Position numbers and translations under genes: made by a program | Notes under the pieces: generated by a model | Database searches by the model: none | The model's input: the letters and a program-made list of their open reading frames with translations, nothing else | What the model was told of the DNA's origin: nothing | NCBI GenBank assembly: GCA_002500505.1 | Contig: DLRM01000009.1 | Location: 1 to 21,169 of the forward strand | Direction of reading: 5' to 3' | DNA from: Planctomycetes bacterium UBA7888 | GTDB lineage: Bacteria; Planctomycetota; UBA1135 | DNA: 21,169 bases | In this document: positions 14,926 to 21,169 of the stretch, piece after piece | How the letters are laid out: every line of letters starts with the position of its first letter | Position numbering within the stretch: position 1 is the stretch's first letter

Positions 14926-15382
14926 TTCCCCAGAGGAGGAGAAGAGAAAGAGCCCCAACGAGAAGTTGGATTCCACTCGAAAGTTGGCCTAGGTCCCCAA
15001 GGCCACTCGACCGCCTAGAAGCGCGGGCCTCCGCTCTCATTCGTTCTCGAGCGTGATCAGAGGAGCTTAGCTCAGAGGGGGACGGCGTCGGGCTGGCTTC
15101 CGAATCGCTCTCTTCTCCAACAACAGAAAAAGCAATAGCGCCAATAGTGAGAAGGTCGCCTGGCCGTAGCTGACATTCCTTCACTCTGCGGCCGTTGTGC
15201 TGGATTCCGTTCGAAGAATCCAAGTCCGCCACGAAAATGGCACCGTTTTTGGAGCTTATTTGGGCATGGCGGCGTGAAATGGACCCGTCTTCAAGCTTGA
15301 GGTCGCATTCAGGCAAACGTCCCACCAAAAGGGCGCCCCCCAGTTGTGTTTCTTGACCAGTTTCACGGTGTCGCAACTTCAT
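14897..15382 (-). CDS. Tail-anchored FHA-domain protein
   Basis: This 161-residue protein starts with a forkhead-associated domain (about residues 3-88) that keeps the phosphothreonine-binding residues: GR at 21-22, SRRH at 36-39 and SSNG at 56-59. A polar Ser/Glu/Arg-rich linker follows (about 90-135), then a single hydrophobic helix at 138-160 that ends the chain, giving a tail anchor with the FHA domain in the cytoplasm. FHA domains bind Thr-phosphorylated partners, so a Ser/Thr kinase elsewhere in the genome is implied. None is in the window. The gene diverges from the ABC ATPase with only 25 bases between start codons, and overlaps the last glycosyltransferase at its 3' end. A role in linking kinase signalling to either neighbour is a guess. 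Confidence 0.88.
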   Translation of the reverse strand: MKLRHRETGQETQLGGALLVGRLPECDLKLEDGSISRRHAQISSKNGAIFVADLDSSNGIQHNGRRVKECQLRPGDLLTIGAIAFSVVGEESDSEASPTPSPSELSSSDHARERMRAEARASRRSSGLGDLGQLSSGIQLLVGALSLLLLWGIIQLLRFLI

Positions 15383-15407
15383 GAAGTGAATATCCTAACG
15401 AACAGCC

Positions 15408-16010
15408 ATGCCGCAAGACTCCATCCTGTCCCTGAATCAACTCTGCCTCAAGCGGGGTGGGCGCGTTCTTGCTCAGGACCTTGAGCTCTCTTTGGGTGGT
15501 GGCGAAGCTGGCTTGGTTCTTGGTTCCAACGGTTCTGGAAAAACAACTCTCTCTGAAACCATTTGCGGCTTCCTCAAGCCGCATGCCGGCTCAGTCACCA
15601 AACCCAAGCAGCTCGGCTGGGCTTCCCAAGACCCCCGCTTCCCCCTCCGAAGCCGTTGCCACAATTACTTATTTCAATTGGCCGTGCTTGGCGGTTCTCC
15701 TTCAAAGATAGCCAAGCTGGAAGCGGACACTGCCCTTGCACGCTTTGGCTTAGACGAATACGCCAAGCGGACGATTGGCTCTCTCTCGAGGGGATGGCAA
15801 CAAAGGCTGAACCTCGCGCGCGCTTGGCTTGGTTCACCGCAACTTCTTGTTTTGGATGAACCCCGCACCGCTCTAGACCCTCTTGGCACCGAACTCTTAA
15901 CCCACGCTATCTCTGGAGCTTCCTGCGTACTTATTCTGGCGCCCCCTGGAACCGGAGGGGAAGAGCTCGCCTCGTGTTGTCTCAACCTAGATGAGGCATC
16001 CCAGTCATGA
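15408..16010 (+). CDS. ABC transporter ATP-binding protein, short CcmA-like, with degenerate motifs
   Basis: The protein has 200 residues, the minimal size for an ABC ATPase and close to the heme-exporter subunit CcmA. Walker A is GSNGSGKTT (39-47), the Q-loop Gln is in WASQDPRF (Q74), Walker B with the catalytic Glu is LLVLDEP (146-152, E151), and the D-loop is TALD. Two departures: the signature motif is LSRGWQQ rather than LSGGQ, and the segment where the switch histidine belongs reads VLILAPPGTGGEE with no His. ATP binding looks intact; hydrolysis may be slow or differently controlled. The stop overlaps the start of the permease gene (ATGA), so the two should form one transporter. The substrate is unknown; no cytochrome c maturation genes are near. 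Confidence 0.88.
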   Translation: MPQDSILSLNQLCLKRGGRVLAQDLELSLGGGEAGLVLGSNGSGKTTLSETICGFLKPHAGSVTKPKQLGWASQDPRFPLRSRCHNYLFQLAVLGGSPSKIAKLEADTALARFGLDEYAKRTIGSLSRGWQQRLNLARAWLGSPQLLVLDEPRTALDPLGTELLTHAISGASCVLILAPPGTGGEELASCCLNLDEASQS

Positions 16011-17005
16011 TGGCCCTCATTCAAGCCACCGTTCGCGAAATCCTTTCTCCATGGAGTGCGATCCTTTTCTTGTTTTGGGTTTTCCTTTCGGGCCACCTTT
16101 CATTTGGTCCCCTCCCCGGCGCAGAGTCTCTTGGAAGCCTCGCCGCCTTTCTTAGCTTGATTCCAATTGTTTTACTTTTTCAAGCCTGCCGAATGGTGGA
16201 ACACCGAGGGCGAGAAGCCTGGCGCTTTGAAGAAGAACTCCGGGACCCTCGGGGATTTCGCATGCCCTTTGCGGAGTGGGCAACAACAGCATTTTTGGTG
16301 GCTCTTTTATTCCTACTCGCAATGTTGCTCCACAACAAAGAAGCTGAAAAGCGCCGTGGAACAGGAAAACCTGTTTCCTATCCTCTTTTTGTCTCTCATC
16401 AAGATGACACTTGGGAACTACAACATTTGGGAGCAGCCATTCCAAACACAGCGACGGTCAGCGCACTCCTCACTTGGGAAACAGCGCCCAAAACGGATGC
16501 GGAAGGGTTTGCGAAAACTTGGGAACGAGCAATTACTTCTGAAGAAGCCCTTACGGGAATCATCCGTGAAAAACTTCCGCAAGGAGCGGTGGTGCATCCG
16601 GAATTTGCACGACTTCTTATTTCGCCACAAAGCGGCCCATCTCTAGCTCGACTATTGTTTGGACAATTCTTTTTCTTTTTGCCTTTGCTTTCTCTTGCCT
16701 TCCTTCTTGTGCGGCGGGGTGTCCGGGCGGAACTTGCTGCTATCGGTTCTCTCTCGCTCGGTGGACTTGCTGCTTGGCAACCAACAGTGGTTTTGAGCCG
16801 GGAACAATTGAGTGGCTTTGAAGCAGCCTTAGTTCAAACCCTCCAATGGGCGAATGGCCTATTGCCCGATGTCGGACCTCTATTCGCCGTGGGGCGTCAC
16901 TACTTACTTTCAACAACCCAACTCCAAATCCAGAGCATGATTGCCTGGATCTTTCTCGGCCTACTCGCCTGTGTTTTGAGCTCACATCGCTTTAGAAAGA
17001 GATGA
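16007..17005 (+). CDS. Probable ABC-type membrane permease
   Basis: The protein has 332 residues. Hydrophobic segments appear near 14-34, 43-61, 90-109, 216-236, 243-262 and 309-326, giving about six helices. A soluble stretch of roughly 100 residues (about 110-210) between helices three and four is probably outside the cytoplasmic membrane. The six-helix layout with one large external loop resembles ABC-2/NosY-type permeases, but no signature motif proves this. The main evidence for its role is the 4-base ATGA overlap with the ATPase gene and the same overlap with the next gene. Two consecutive ATG codons begin the frame, at 16007 and 16010. Substrate and direction are unknown. Confidence 0.72.
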   Translation: MMALIQATVREILSPWSAILFLFWVFLSGHLSFGPLPGAESLGSLAAFLSLIPIVLLFQACRMVEHRGREAWRFEEELRDPRGFRMPFAEWATTAFLVALLFLLAMLLHNKEAEKRRGTGKPVSYPLFVSHQDDTWELQHLGAAIPNTATVSALLTWETAPKTDAEGFAKTWERAITSEEALTGIIREKLPQGAVVHPEFARLLISPQSGPSLARLLFGQFFFFLPLLSLAFLLVRRGVRAELAAIGSLSLGGLAAWQPTVVLSREQLSGFEAALVQTLQWANGLLPDVGPLFAVGRHYLLSTTQLQIQSMIAWIFLGLLACVLSSHRFRKR

Positions 17006-17610
17006 AATCACTTCTTTCTCTTTCGATTTTGATTCTTGTGGCAATGGTGGCTTTTCCTATTCAAGGCGGACCCACGATTCCAGGCGAAGACTCATTTCAT
17101 GTCGCAAGCGAATGGTGGGGTGTTCGGCAAATTGAAGACGCCGTGTACCGACGGGATCTTCAGGGGGGTATTGCCAAAGCGGAAAGCCTCCTCAAAGAAA
17201 CTGGGGCGCACTCCAATCTTTTACTCACACTCCTTTGGGATTTAGGAGTCAATATGAGCTCCCCGGCTCTGGAGAAGTCTGCCATGGACTCCCTCGCCTT
17301 GTCACGCCTGGCTCTTGAAAAACTTCGCTCCTTGGACTCTGTCTCCCCAAGCGCACAGACTAGCTTGGAGGTGGAAGCCATTTTCTATGGAGGCCGATAT
17401 CTCCCAAACAGGCTTTTGGTGGAAAAACAAGGCCACAAACTTGCGCCCCCCTTAGAAAGCCGCTTTCCGGAGCTTCTAGCTCAAGGCTTACTCCCTACTC
17501 CGGACGGCTCGCAGGACCTTTACCGCACCTATCTCCAGAGCTCTCCTAGAGGAAGGCTGGATATGGAACAGACCCTTTTCAACGAACTCTTCGCTCAGAT
17601 GAACCGCTAA
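17002..17610 (+). CDS. Exported helical protein of the ABC cassette
   Basis: I do not recognise this 202-residue protein. It begins with a signal peptide (MKSLLSLSILILVAMVAFP, probable cleavage near residue 22), and the rest is mainly amphipathic helix with Leu/Ala/Glu repeats (IAKAESLLKETGAHSNLLLTL and the LSRLALEKLRSL region), recalling a short TPR-like fold, though no repeat consensus can be claimed. There is no lipobox cysteine and no later transmembrane helix, so it should be periplasmic. It overlaps the permease gene by ATGA, and its stop is 11 bases before dedA, so it is probably made with the transporter and may be its periplasmic partner. Confidence 0.72.
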   Translation: MKSLLSLSILILVAMVAFPIQGGPTIPGEDSFHVASEWWGVRQIEDAVYRRDLQGGIAKAESLLKETGAHSNLLLTLLWDLGVNMSSPALEKSAMDSLALSRLALEKLRSLDSVSPSAQTSLEVEAIFYGGRYLPNRLLVEKQGHKLAPPLESRFPELLAQGLLPTPDGSQDLYRTYLQSSPRGRLDMEQTLFNELFAQMNR

Positions 17611-17621
17611 AATCTGACTCC

Positions 17622-18326
17622 GTGGATCTCGTCCTCGAACTCCTAGACCAGCACCCGGGCCTCTTTGCCCTCGGCCTTCTCCTGCTGTGTGGCCTTGGGC
17701 TCCCCCCGTGGTCCGAGGAAATCATCATTTTGGGGACGGGATATTTCGTGGCAAATGGAGCCCTCAGCTTTCACGAGGCCATTGGATGGTGTTTTGCTGG
17801 CATATTAGCGGGCGACAGCATTATTTATTCGCTCGGAAGTGCAGTCGGAGAAAGGGTTTATGGCTGGCCACTGCTTCGGCGGCATATGGGAATGAAACAG
17901 CGCGCTCGATTCAACCGCCGATTCCGCGCTGAAGGCACAAAGGCGGTTTTCTTAGCCCGATTCATCCCCGGATATCGGATGGTGGCCTATTTTGTGGCGG
18001 GGAACTTAGGAATGCCATATTGGAAATTCGTCTTCTTGGACTCCATCGGAGCCGCCCTCACTGTCCCTATTTCCGTTTGGTTGGGCAAACTCTTCGCCGA
18101 CAATTTGGACCACGCCCTCGACCTAATCCACCAATTTGAGGTTCCTCTAGCCATATCTGGAGGAGTCATCTTGCTTCTATTGCTTTGGCAATCGGGCCGT
18201 CAGCGTCAGCTTCGCTTAAGGGCCCTACTTCGACTGAGAGAGCAGCGCCGGAAAACAGGCAAAACTAATCAAAAAGTTGAGAATCCAGCCTCAGATGGGC
18301 ATGACGAAAGCCATGGTTCCGGGTAG
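17622..18326 (+). CDS. DedA/VTT-family membrane protein
   Basis: The 234-residue protein belongs to the DedA (SNARE-associated/VTT) family of inner-membrane proteins, some of which recycle undecaprenyl phosphate or flip phospholipids. Recognisable elements are the early re-entrant segment GLGLPPWSEEIIILGTGY, the AGDSIIYSLG helix (G64, D65), the family motif FLARFIPGYR (R113, G117, R119) and the following AGNLGMPYWKF. The C-terminal tail from about residue 190 is very basic and then polar, hence cytoplasmic. GTG start, 11 bases after the preceding stop and without a ribosome-binding site. A link to carrier-lipid recycling for the glycan cassette in the same window is attractive but only inferred. 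Confidence 0.9.
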   Translation: MDLVLELLDQHPGLFALGLLLLCGLGLPPWSEEIIILGTGYFVANGALSFHEAIGWCFAGILAGDSIIYSLGSAVGERVYGWPLLRRHMGMKQRARFNRRFRAEGTKAVFLARFIPGYRMVAYFVAGNLGMPYWKFVFLDSIGAALTVPISVWLGKLFADNLDHALDLIHQFEVPLAISGGVILLLLLWQSGRQRQLRLRALLRLREQRRKTGKTNQKVENPASDGHDESHGSG

Positions 18327-18398
18327 AATGCTCGGCTAAATTCAAGCGCCTACCCCTTTGAAATGGGATATGCGCGTCCCCCCTAAAACACAATCCTG

Positions 18399-20423
18399 AT
18401 GGAACAATTGTTGACCAACCTCCCTTGGATTGGCGCCGGCCTTGCGCTTATTGGTGCCTTCCTCTTCCAGCGCAAGGTGATGTCCTGCTCTCCCGGAAAT
18501 GACCGGATGCAAGAGCTTGCCAAAGCCATTCAGGAGGGCGCCATGGCCTTCCTTACCACTGAGTACAAAGTGCTCGCGATCTTTGTGGTCGTTGTCGCCG
18601 GTGCCCTCTACGCCCTTGGCGCAGATATGGGTGGCGGCATGGACACCATGGTCGCTTTCCTTGCTGGCGCATTCGCCTCCGCCCTTGCCGGCTGGATTGG
18701 CATGCACACTGCAACGCGCGCCGCCGTGCGAACAACGGAAGCCGCCCGAACAGGGCTAGCCCCTGCACTGACCGTTGCTTTTAGCTCCGGAACCGTGATG
18801 GGTCTAACTGTTGTTGGGCTTGGCGTTCTTGGCATCGCCATCTTCACCACTTGGTACGGAACAACTGAGACCGCTCTACAAAGCGTCCTTGGTTTTAGTT
18901 TCGGCGCCTCTTCAATCGCGCTGTTCGCTCGTGTTGGTGGTGGCATTTACACCAAAGCCGCTGATGTTGGTGCTGACTTGGTTGGAAAAGTAGAAGCAGG
19001 CATTCCTGAAGATGATCCGCGTAACCCCGCAACGATTGCTGACAACGTTGGCGACAACGTTGGCGATGTTGCCGGAATGGGCGCAGACCTTTTTGAGTCC
19101 TATGTCGGTTCCATCATTGCTGCCATGACCCTTGGCGCAGTAGCTACTGCCGGTGGCGCTGGCCTGATTTCCTTGCCACTCTCCATTGCTGGCGTTGGAA
19201 TCATCGCTTCCATTATTGGAACCTTCTTCGTGAAGACTGAAGATGAAGAAAAAATTCATGCGGCCCTCTTCAAGGGCTTGATGATTGCTTCGATCATCCT
19301 TGTTGCTGCCGCTTACTGGCTCACCAACATGGCTGGCTTGGAGTTCGGCGAACAGAGTGGCATGGATTTGTTCTGGGCCATCACTGCTGGCCTTGCTTCA
19401 GGTGTAATCATCGGAAAAATCACTGAGTACTACACTGCTTTCGAATGCAAGCCGGTACAAGGAATTGCAGAACAGTCTGAAACTGGTTCTGCAACCAACA
19501 TCATTGGCGGATTGGGCGTTGGCATGAAGTCCACCGCTCTTCCTGTTCTCGTCATTTGCGCCACCATTGGTATCGCCTTCAGTATGGGCGGTGTTTACGG
19601 AATCGCACTCGCTGCAGTCGGCATGCTCTCCACTCTGGGCATTTCCCTAGGAGTTGATGCTTACGGTCCTGTTGCGGACAACGCTGGCGGAATGGCTGAA
19701 ATGGCTGAACTTCCTCCAGAGGTTCGCGAGCGCACTGATGCTCTTGATGCCGTTGGAAACACCACTGCTGCAATCGGCAAAGGCTTTGCAATTGGCTCTG
19801 CCGCTTTGACTGCATTGGCCTTCTTCTCGGCATTCGGAACCAAAGCCGCCGCCATGCTAGGTGAAGACTTTAGCCTTTCCATTACCGAACCAAATGTCGT
19901 CATCGGCCTTCTGATTGGCGCGATGTTGCCATTCCTCTTTGGCGCCATGACCATGGAAGCTGTAGGCCGCGCGGCCTTCTCCATGATTGGTGAGGTGCGT
20001 CGTCAGTTCAGAGAGATTCCTGGGATTCTCGAAGGAACCGGCAAGCCTGATTACGCCTCTTGTGTTGCCATCTCAACCAAGGGTTCCATTCGCGAAATGA
20101 TCCTTCCTGGCTTGCTCGCTATTGCTGCCCCCATTGTGGTTGGCATGTACAGCGTCGAAATGCTTGGCGGTCTTCTTGCTGGCTCTCTTGCCGCAGGTGT
20201 CATGATGGCAATCTTCATGGCCAACGCTGGTGGCGCATGGGACAATGCGAAGAAGTACATCGAAAAAGGCCATCATGGCGGAAAAGGTTCTGACTCGCAC
20301 AAGGCTGCAGTTGTGGGCGACACCGTTGGCGACCCATTCAAGGACACTTCCGGTCCTTCCTTGAACATTCTCATTAAGCTGATGTCGGTAGTGAGCCTCT
20401 TGCTCCTTCCGTTCTTCGTCTAA
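18399..20423 (+). CDS. hppA: Membrane ion-translocating pyrophosphatase (K+-dependent type)
   Basis: The 674-residue, roughly 16-helix protein couples hydrolysis of pyrophosphate to pumping of H+ (or Na+) across the membrane. Diagnostic motifs are all present: DVGADLVGKVE (189-199), the Asp-rich loop PEDDPRNPATIADNVGDNVGD, DAYGPVADNAGGMAEMAE (420-437), GNTTAAIGKG (453-462), and GDTVGDPFKDTSGPS near the C-terminus. The residue after GNTT-A is Ala; potassium-independent enzymes have Lys there, so this one should need K+. Whether the ion is H+, Na+ or both cannot be settled by inspection. Length is normal for bacteria and the frame is intact. ATG start with no Shine-Dalgarno. The stop is 7 bases before rsfS, so the two are probably cotranscribed. 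Confidence 0.96.
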   Translation: MEQLLTNLPWIGAGLALIGAFLFQRKVMSCSPGNDRMQELAKAIQEGAMAFLTTEYKVLAIFVVVVAGALYALGADMGGGMDTMVAFLAGAFASALAGWIGMHTATRAAVRTTEAARTGLAPALTVAFSSGTVMGLTVVGLGVLGIAIFTTWYGTTETALQSVLGFSFGASSIALFARVGGGIYTKAADVGADLVGKVEAGIPEDDPRNPATIADNVGDNVGDVAGMGADLFESYVGSIIAAMTLGAVATAGGAGLISLPLSIAGVGIIASIIGTFFVKTEDEEKIHAALFKGLMIASIILVAAAYWLTNMAGLEFGEQSGMDLFWAITAGLASGVIIGKITEYYTAFECKPVQGIAEQSETGSATNIIGGLGVGMKSTALPVLVICATIGIAFSMGGVYGIALAAVGMLSTLGISLGVDAYGPVADNAGGMAEMAELPPEVRERTDALDAVGNTTAAIGKGFAIGSAALTALAFFSAFGTKAAAMLGEDFSLSITEPNVVIGLLIGAMLPFLFGAMTMEAVGRAAFSMIGEVRRQFREIPGILEGTGKPDYASCVAISTKGSIREMILPGLLAIAAPIVVGMYSVEMLGGLLAGSLAAGVMMAIFMANAGGAWDNAKKYIEKGHHGGKGSDSHKAAVVGDTVGDPFKDTSGPSLNILIKLMSVVSLLLLPFFV

Positions 20424-20430
20424 ACACCGA

Positions 20431-20805
20431 ATGGCTCAAGCGAACAACTCCTCAAAGGAGAAAACGCGCGCGTTGGCGATGACGCTGGCGCGCGCTGCCG
20501 AGGAGTTCAAGGCAGAAGAGGTCCGCGTACTTAATGTCGCGGACCTTCTCTACATCACGGATTATTTTGTTATTGCTACAACCCAAACCCCGCGCCAAAC
20601 GCGAGCTATGGCCGATGCTCTCAATGCGGCCTCCAAGGAAGTGGGTTTTCACAAGGGCACTGTGGAAGGCGACTGGCGCTCCACTTGGCTATTGATGGAC
20701 TTCGGAACTGTGGTGGTTCATATCCTCACCGCCGAAGCCCGCGAGTTCTACGACCTGGACACTCTCTGGGAAGATGCGCCCGAGGTTGAGATTCAAGCGG
20801 CTTAG
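20431..20805 (+). CDS. rsfS: Ribosome silencing factor RsfS
   Basis: This 124-residue protein matches RsfS (YbeB/Iojap). The family binds ribosomal protein uL14 on the large subunit and blocks subunit joining when nutrients are short. Conserved features are ITDYFVIATTQTPRQ (42-56), the EGDW segment, LLMDFGTVVVHI and the ending REFYDLDTLWEDAP. Start is ATG, seven bases after hppA stops; the first 12 residues are a polar extension. In most bacteria rsfS lies beside nadD or rlmH; here it follows the pyrophosphatase gene, which is unusual. A 9-bp perfect inverted repeat lies inside the coding sequence near codons 30-39. The stop is six bases from the stop of the convergent protease gene. Confidence 0.95.
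   Translation: MAQANNSSKEKTRALAMTLARAAEEFKAEEVRVLNVADLLYITDYFVIATTQTPRQTRAMADALNAASKEVGFHKGTVEGDWRSTWLLMDFGTVVVHILTAEAREFYDLDTLWEDAPEVEIQAA
20519..20546 (+). repeat. Perfect 9-bp inverted repeat inside rsfS
   Basis: AGGTCCGCG (20519-20527) and CGCGGACCT (20538-20546) are perfect reverse complements with a 10-nt loop. On the plus strand TTCTC follows. The stem is GC-rich and could form in the mRNA about 90 bases into rsfS. Whether it does anything is unknown; it may only be a by-product of the coding sequence. Confidence 0.6.
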
Positions 20806-20811
20806 ATTTAG

Positions 20812-21169
20812 TTAGTCCTGGATAACGTCCGCGAGATCCTTGGAGTAGTAGCGCCGAATTCCGGCCTCCTCAAGGATTTCTTCTCGAGTGCGCAAGACTT
20901 CTTTGTGGTCAAAGACGAAGTCTTGCTTTCCTTCACGATCAAAGTTCCGCACGCTATGTTGGCCTCGATTGTCGAACTCAAAAAATACCGTCGCAGATTC
21001 CATATTTTCCAAAATAGACGCCAGGTCCTTTAGGTCTTTAATGGGTATCCCATTGACTTTACGAAGGACCGGCAAAGCCAATGGTGACTCATAGCCTTTC
21101 GCAATGCGATGCGACAGCAAGTTGTAGTTTGCCGAGACCACTCGTTGATATTCTGGCGTCGGCGACTGC
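20812..21169 (-). CDS. C-terminal part of an HtrA/Deg-type serine protease (PDZ region), cut by the window edge
   Basis: The frame is open to the right edge, so only about the last 118 residues are seen; a GTG at 21141 is inside the gene and is not its start. The visible part reads as a PDZ domain: YQRVVSANYNLLSHRIAKGYE, then VRKVNGIPIKDLKDLASILE, then FEFDNRG. After this comes a tail, EEAGIRRYYSKDL, like that ending Deg2/Deg9-type proteases (VNG-x-V-NL and HxIPxxxSxDL). These enzymes degrade misfolded proteins outside the cytoplasm. The catalytic domain would lie beyond the window, so the protease assignment rests on the tail alone. It is convergent with rsfS. Confidence 0.7.
   Translation of the reverse strand, partial: QSPTPEYQRVVSANYNLLSHRIAKGYESPLALPVLRKVNGIPIKDLKDLASILENMESATVFFEFDNRGQHSVRNFDREGKQDFVFDHKEVLRTREEILEEAGIRRYYSKDLADVIQD

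Noticed and set aside
18321..18355. GGGTAG...CTACCC inverted repeat after dedA as a terminator
   Set aside because: Only 6 bp with a 23-nt loop, it includes the dedA stop codon, and no T-run follows; likely chance.
19039..19071. Short tandem repeat GACAACGTTGGC in hppA
   Set aside because: It encodes the conserved NVGDNVGD motif of membrane pyrophosphatases and is not a separate repeat element.
1..21169. CRISPR array, phage, transposon, toxin-antitoxin or defence genes
   Set aside because: I looked on both strands for regularly spaced repeats, transposase or integrase motifs and small paired genes, and found none; all gaps are short and the genes are metabolic, transport or envelope types.

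Overview
The window is a gene-dense bacterial chromosome segment of 21.2 kb. It has nineteen protein genes, one of them cut by the right edge. I see no rRNA, tRNA, CRISPR array or insertion sequence, and every gap between genes is under about 150 bases. The best guess for the host is a Planctomycetota bacterium. Two secreted proteins end in the same kind of C-terminal beta-rich tail that I associate with that phylum, starts almost never have a Shine-Dalgarno sequence, and the housekeeping genes (membrane pyrophosphatase, RsfS, DedA, Deg-type protease) fit. This placement is inference, not proof.

Left third, all minus strand (read right to left from about 8.4 kb to 0.03 kb): a membrane-anchored protein with carboxypeptidase-regulatory-like repeats; histidine ammonia-lyase (hutH); a secreted zinc metallopeptidase of the M36/thermolysin type with FTP and PepSY propeptide regions; a phytoene-desaturase/RetSat-type FAD oxidoreductase; and a secreted protein of unknown function. 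The last gene is followed by a hairpin terminator. A small membrane protein with a zinc-ribbon tail lies beyond it. The first four are closely spaced (gaps of about 30 to 60 bases) and could be one operon. The lyase has Cys in place of the Ser that normally forms its MIO cofactor.

Middle, plus strand (8.46 to 14.93 kb): a FieF-like cation-efflux transporter; a divergent isocitrate dehydrogenase-family enzyme with NAD-type specificity residues; then a compact surface-glycan cassette of a Wzx/MATE-type flippase and three GT4 glycosyltransferases that abut or overlap. A strong terminator-like hairpin sits exactly where the flippase reading frame begins.

Right third: a minus-strand, tail-anchored FHA protein overlaps the last glycosyltransferase tail to tail. 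Diverging from it is a three-gene ABC cassette (ATPase, permease, exported helical protein) joined by ATGA overlaps; its ATPase lacks the usual switch histidine and has a degenerate signature motif. DedA, a membrane ion-pumping pyrophosphatase (hppA) and the ribosome silencing factor rsfS follow in the same direction. The window closes with the C-terminal part of a convergent HtrA/Deg-type protease.

The most unusual items are the natural Ala-Cys-Gly MIO triad, the shared C-terminal tail domain, the FHA/degenerate-ABC neighbourhood, and the hairpin over the flippase start. I did not find a clear-cut new defence or mobile system.
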